From: Oscillospiraceae bacterium
Lineage (GTDB): Bacteria; Bacillota_A; Clostridia; Monoglobales; WRBX01
DNA: 6,813 nt
Reading direction: 5' to 3'
Assembly: GCA_009784335.1 (NCBI GenBank)
Contig: WRBX01000033.1
Coordinates: 1-6,813 of the forward strand
Below, piece after piece: positions 5,241-6,813 of this stretch (position 1 is the stretch's first letter; each line of letters begins with the position of its first letter). The translations under genes were made by a program, and so were the position numbers. Below the pieces are notes generated by a model. That model ran no database searches, was not told the origin of the DNA, and worked only from the letters and a program-made list of their open reading frames with translations.

Positions 5241-6813
5241 TCATTTTACGACAATTTCACAAGCTAAATCCTCTATTTCTCTCTCGAGGGCATCGCAGGG
5301 GTTTACCCATAGGGGTTCGGGGGCGAGGGATGTTTGCTTGCTCTCGGCGTTGTGGATGTAGACGGGGGTTTTGCCATGGAAGAATTCAAGTTTTGGGGTG
5401 ATTTCTTTAAGCGCCTCTTCGTTTGGAATTTTAATATACACTTTTTGGAGGGTGTCGCGAGTTAGGTGCTGGATGGACTGGGTGATAACACTAGGCGGGA
5501 CATCTCCCTTAATTTGCGCGCGGCCTTTCAGGATTACCACATTGCCATCAGCGATCCCGGCGCGATATTGGTCGAGGGTTTTAGGGAAAATCACGACTTC
5601 GATTGTGCCTGTTTCATCGGCGATTTCTGCGAATGCCATGGTGGAGCCGGTTTTTGTGTTTTTAGTTTTGATGCTTTGGAGGATGCCGGCGATGGTTACA
5701 TTGCTATCATCTTTAATCTGTGTGGAAGATAACCCCCCCGACATGCCTTCGGCATGCCACCCCCCCTTAGCAGGGGGGGCAGGTGCGTGCAGTTCCTCTA
5801 CATTGTTAGGTTTGTAGTTTTTGATTATTTCCTTATATTCATCGAGTGGGCTACCGCTCATAAAAATGCCGGTGGACTCGCGCTCGAGGGCGAGGAGTGT
5901 GGAGAAGGGAAATTCGGGAACATCTGGAAGAGTGGAGTTTTGAGAATTGAGAGTGGAGTTGGTGTCGTCGTCGGTTTCATCGAACATTGAGGATTGGCCG
6001 GTGATTTGGGTTTTTTTTGCTTTTTGGAGGTCGGCGAGGGTGTGTTCGTAGATGGCGATAAGTTGCGAGCGTTTGGCGAGGCGATCGAAGGAACCTGCTT
6101 TGATTAGGCCTTCGATTGCGCGCTTATTTATATCATATTCCAGCATACGCGTGAGGAAATCATGGAAGCTTTTAAAGGTGCCGTTTTCCTTGCGCTCGGC
6201 TAAAATATTATTTACAATGCCGTGGCCGAGGCCTTTGATTGCAACTAGGCCGAAACGAATTTTACCGTCTATCGGAGTGAAATTTTCCATGCTCTCGTTG
6301 ATATCACATGGCGCGATTTCAATGCCCATATTGCGGCTTTCAGCAATATATTTAGTGATTTTATCAGTGTTATCGGTTTCTGTGCCGAGCAGCGCGGCCA
6401 TAAATTCTGCCGGATAGTGCACTTTCAGATAAGCGGTTTGATAGGCAATTACGGCATAGGCGGCGGCGTGGGATTTGTTGAAAGCATAGCTGGCGAAGCT
6501 CATCATGTCACCAAAAATGCTTGCCGCAATATGCCTTGCTATTCCATTTTTCTCGCAGCCTTCCAGAAAGTGCTCTTGCTCTTTTTTCATTATATCATGC
6601 TTTTTCTTGCTCATAGCGCGGCGGAGTATATCGGCTTGGCCCAGTGTGTAGCCCGCGAGCTCTTGCACGATTTGCATAACTTGCTCTTGGTAGATAATAC
6701 ATCCATAAGTATTGCCCAAAATGCTTTCTAGGGCCGGATGTTTATATTTGAGCGGGGCGATGTGGGCATCGCCCCCTACGCTCTGCTCGGACTTGCGCTT
6801 GTTTTCAATGTAA
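5241..6813 (-). CDS. dnaE: DNA polymerase III subunit alpha, C-terminal 523 residues (partial)
   Basis: This is the replicative DNA polymerase catalytic subunit, cut by the right edge. The frame is open from 6812, so a TTG near 6719 is not the start. Residues 25-46 read HPALESILGNTYG..YQEQVMQ, followed by ILRRAMSKKK, SYAFNKSHAAAYAVIAYQTAYLK and NTDKITKYIAESRNMGI, all typical of DnaE fingers and beyond. A helix-hairpin-helix region, IRFGLVAIKGLGHGIVNNI, follows (about 186-204). GQSSMFDE (about 272-279) fits the beta-clamp-binding motif, and an OB fold begins near VTIAGILQSI (372-381). The catalytic aspartates and PHP domain lie outside. In-frame repeats occur at residues about 12-20 (family A), 342-363 (family B) and perhaps 284-296. 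The reading frame is intact, and this is an essential gene in known bacteria. Confidence 0.96.
   Translation of the reverse strand, partial: YIENKRKSEQSVGGDAHIAPLKYKHPALESILGNTYGCIIYQEQVMQIVQELAGYTLGQADILRRAMSKKKHDIMKKEQEHFLEGCEKNGIARHIAASIFGDMMSFASYAFNKSHAAAYAVIAYQTAYLKVHYPAEFMAALLGTETDNTDKITKYIAESRNMGIEIAPCDINESMENFTPIDGKIRFGLVAIKGLGHGIVNNILAERKENGTFKSFHDFLTRMLEYDINKRAIEGLIKAGSFDRLAKRSQLIAIYEHTLADLQKAKKTQITGQSSMFDETDDDTNSTLNSQNSTLPDVPEFPFSTLLALERESTGIFMSGSPLDEYKEIIKNYKPNNVEELHAPAPPAKGGWHAEGMSGGLSSTQIKDDSNVTIAGILQSIKTKNTKTGSTMAFAEIADETGTIEVVIFPKTLDQYRAGIADGNVVILKGRAQIKGDVPPSVITQSIQHLTRDTLQKVYIKIPNEEALKEITPKLEFFHGKTPVYIHNAESKQTSLAPEPLWVNPCDALEREIEDLACEIVVK
5724..5789. repeat. Family B element inside dnaE
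   Basis: CATGCC-TTC-GGCATG (5742-5756) is followed by CCAC and then CCCCCCC-TTAGCA-GGGGGGG (5760-5779), the same double-hairpin order as at 2081-2133 and 5187-5236. On the coding strand it gives HAPAPPAKGGWHAEGMSGGL in the spacer between the SGSPLDEY region and the OB fold, where DnaE relatives have an ordinary acidic linker. Confidence 0.8.
5925..5963. repeat. Short direct repeats inside dnaE
   Basis: GAGTGGAGTT occurs twice around TTGAGAATTGA and encodes TNSTLNSQNSTLP just after the clamp-binding motif. Low-complexity units of this kind resemble small AT-rich repeats elsewhere in the window, but the match is weak and natural low-complexity linker is possible. Confidence 0.4.
6754..6779. 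repeat. Family A palindrome inside dnaE
   Basis: GGGGCGATG (6754-6762) and CATCGCCCC (6767-6775) form 9-bp arms around TGGG, followed by CTAC. The coding strand reads GTA GGG GGC GAT GCC CAC ATC GCC CCG, giving VGGDAHIAP. It sits between KRKSEQS and LKYKHPALES, where DnaE relatives have only a few residues between RKHG and Y-HP. Confidence 0.8.

Noticed and set aside
6717..6719. TTG as the start of dnaE
   Set aside because: The frame stays open to the window edge and the upstream residues align with DnaE; the gene is simply cut.

Overview
All recognisable genes lie on the minus strand, so the window is read right to left: dnaE (3' part), an HD-domain hydrolase, a CYTH-domain protein, prfA, a small unknown gene, tsaC/ywlC (Sua5 type), and perhaps the first codons of one more gene. 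The proteins look like those of a bacterium. The two-domain Sua5/YwlC protein near prfA and the style of the DnaE C-terminal half suggest Firmicutes, perhaps Clostridia. That placement is inference from protein character and gene order, and no marker here is decisive.

Layout. 5241-6813 holds the C-terminal 523 residues of DNA polymerase III alpha; its N-terminal half lies beyond the right edge. 5012-5240 is a gap with a good sigma-70-type promoter for the HD gene, overlapped by a 15-bp dyad, plus an AT-rich inverted repeat and a GC-rich double hairpin. 3923-5011 is the HD-domain protein, 3339-3866 the CYTH protein and 2134-3201 peptide chain release factor 1. 1566-2133 is a 568-bp gap filled almost entirely with repeats. 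1221-1565 is a small unknown gene that ends 4 nt before tsaC (92-1216). prfA and tsaC both serve translation: stop-codon release and the first step of tRNA t6A synthesis. No prmC (RF1 methylase) gene lies between them, although it commonly does in Firmicutes.

The striking content is a dense population of small palindromic elements of at least three families. Family A has a near-constant end GTAGGGG and a hairpin whose arms differ from copy to copy yet stay complementary; a CTTCGAAGTGCGGG flank marks many copies. Family B is a GC-rich double hairpin (..CACCACCCCG-hairpin-CCACCCCTCC-hairpin). Family C is AT-rich and built from ATTATTCAT/AGTGAAT-like units. They fill the gaps, abut stop codons, supply the stop codon of the HD gene, and sit in frame inside open coding sequences: about 67 residues plus a second 8-residue site in TsaC, and two or three sites in DnaE. 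Direct-orientation family A copies inside genes are always read GTA-GGG (Val-Gly), never in the frame that would expose TAG. This resembles the protein-embedded palindromic elements known from Rickettsia, but the sequences are not recognisably those elements and the host looks unrelated. It is the best candidate here for something under-described.
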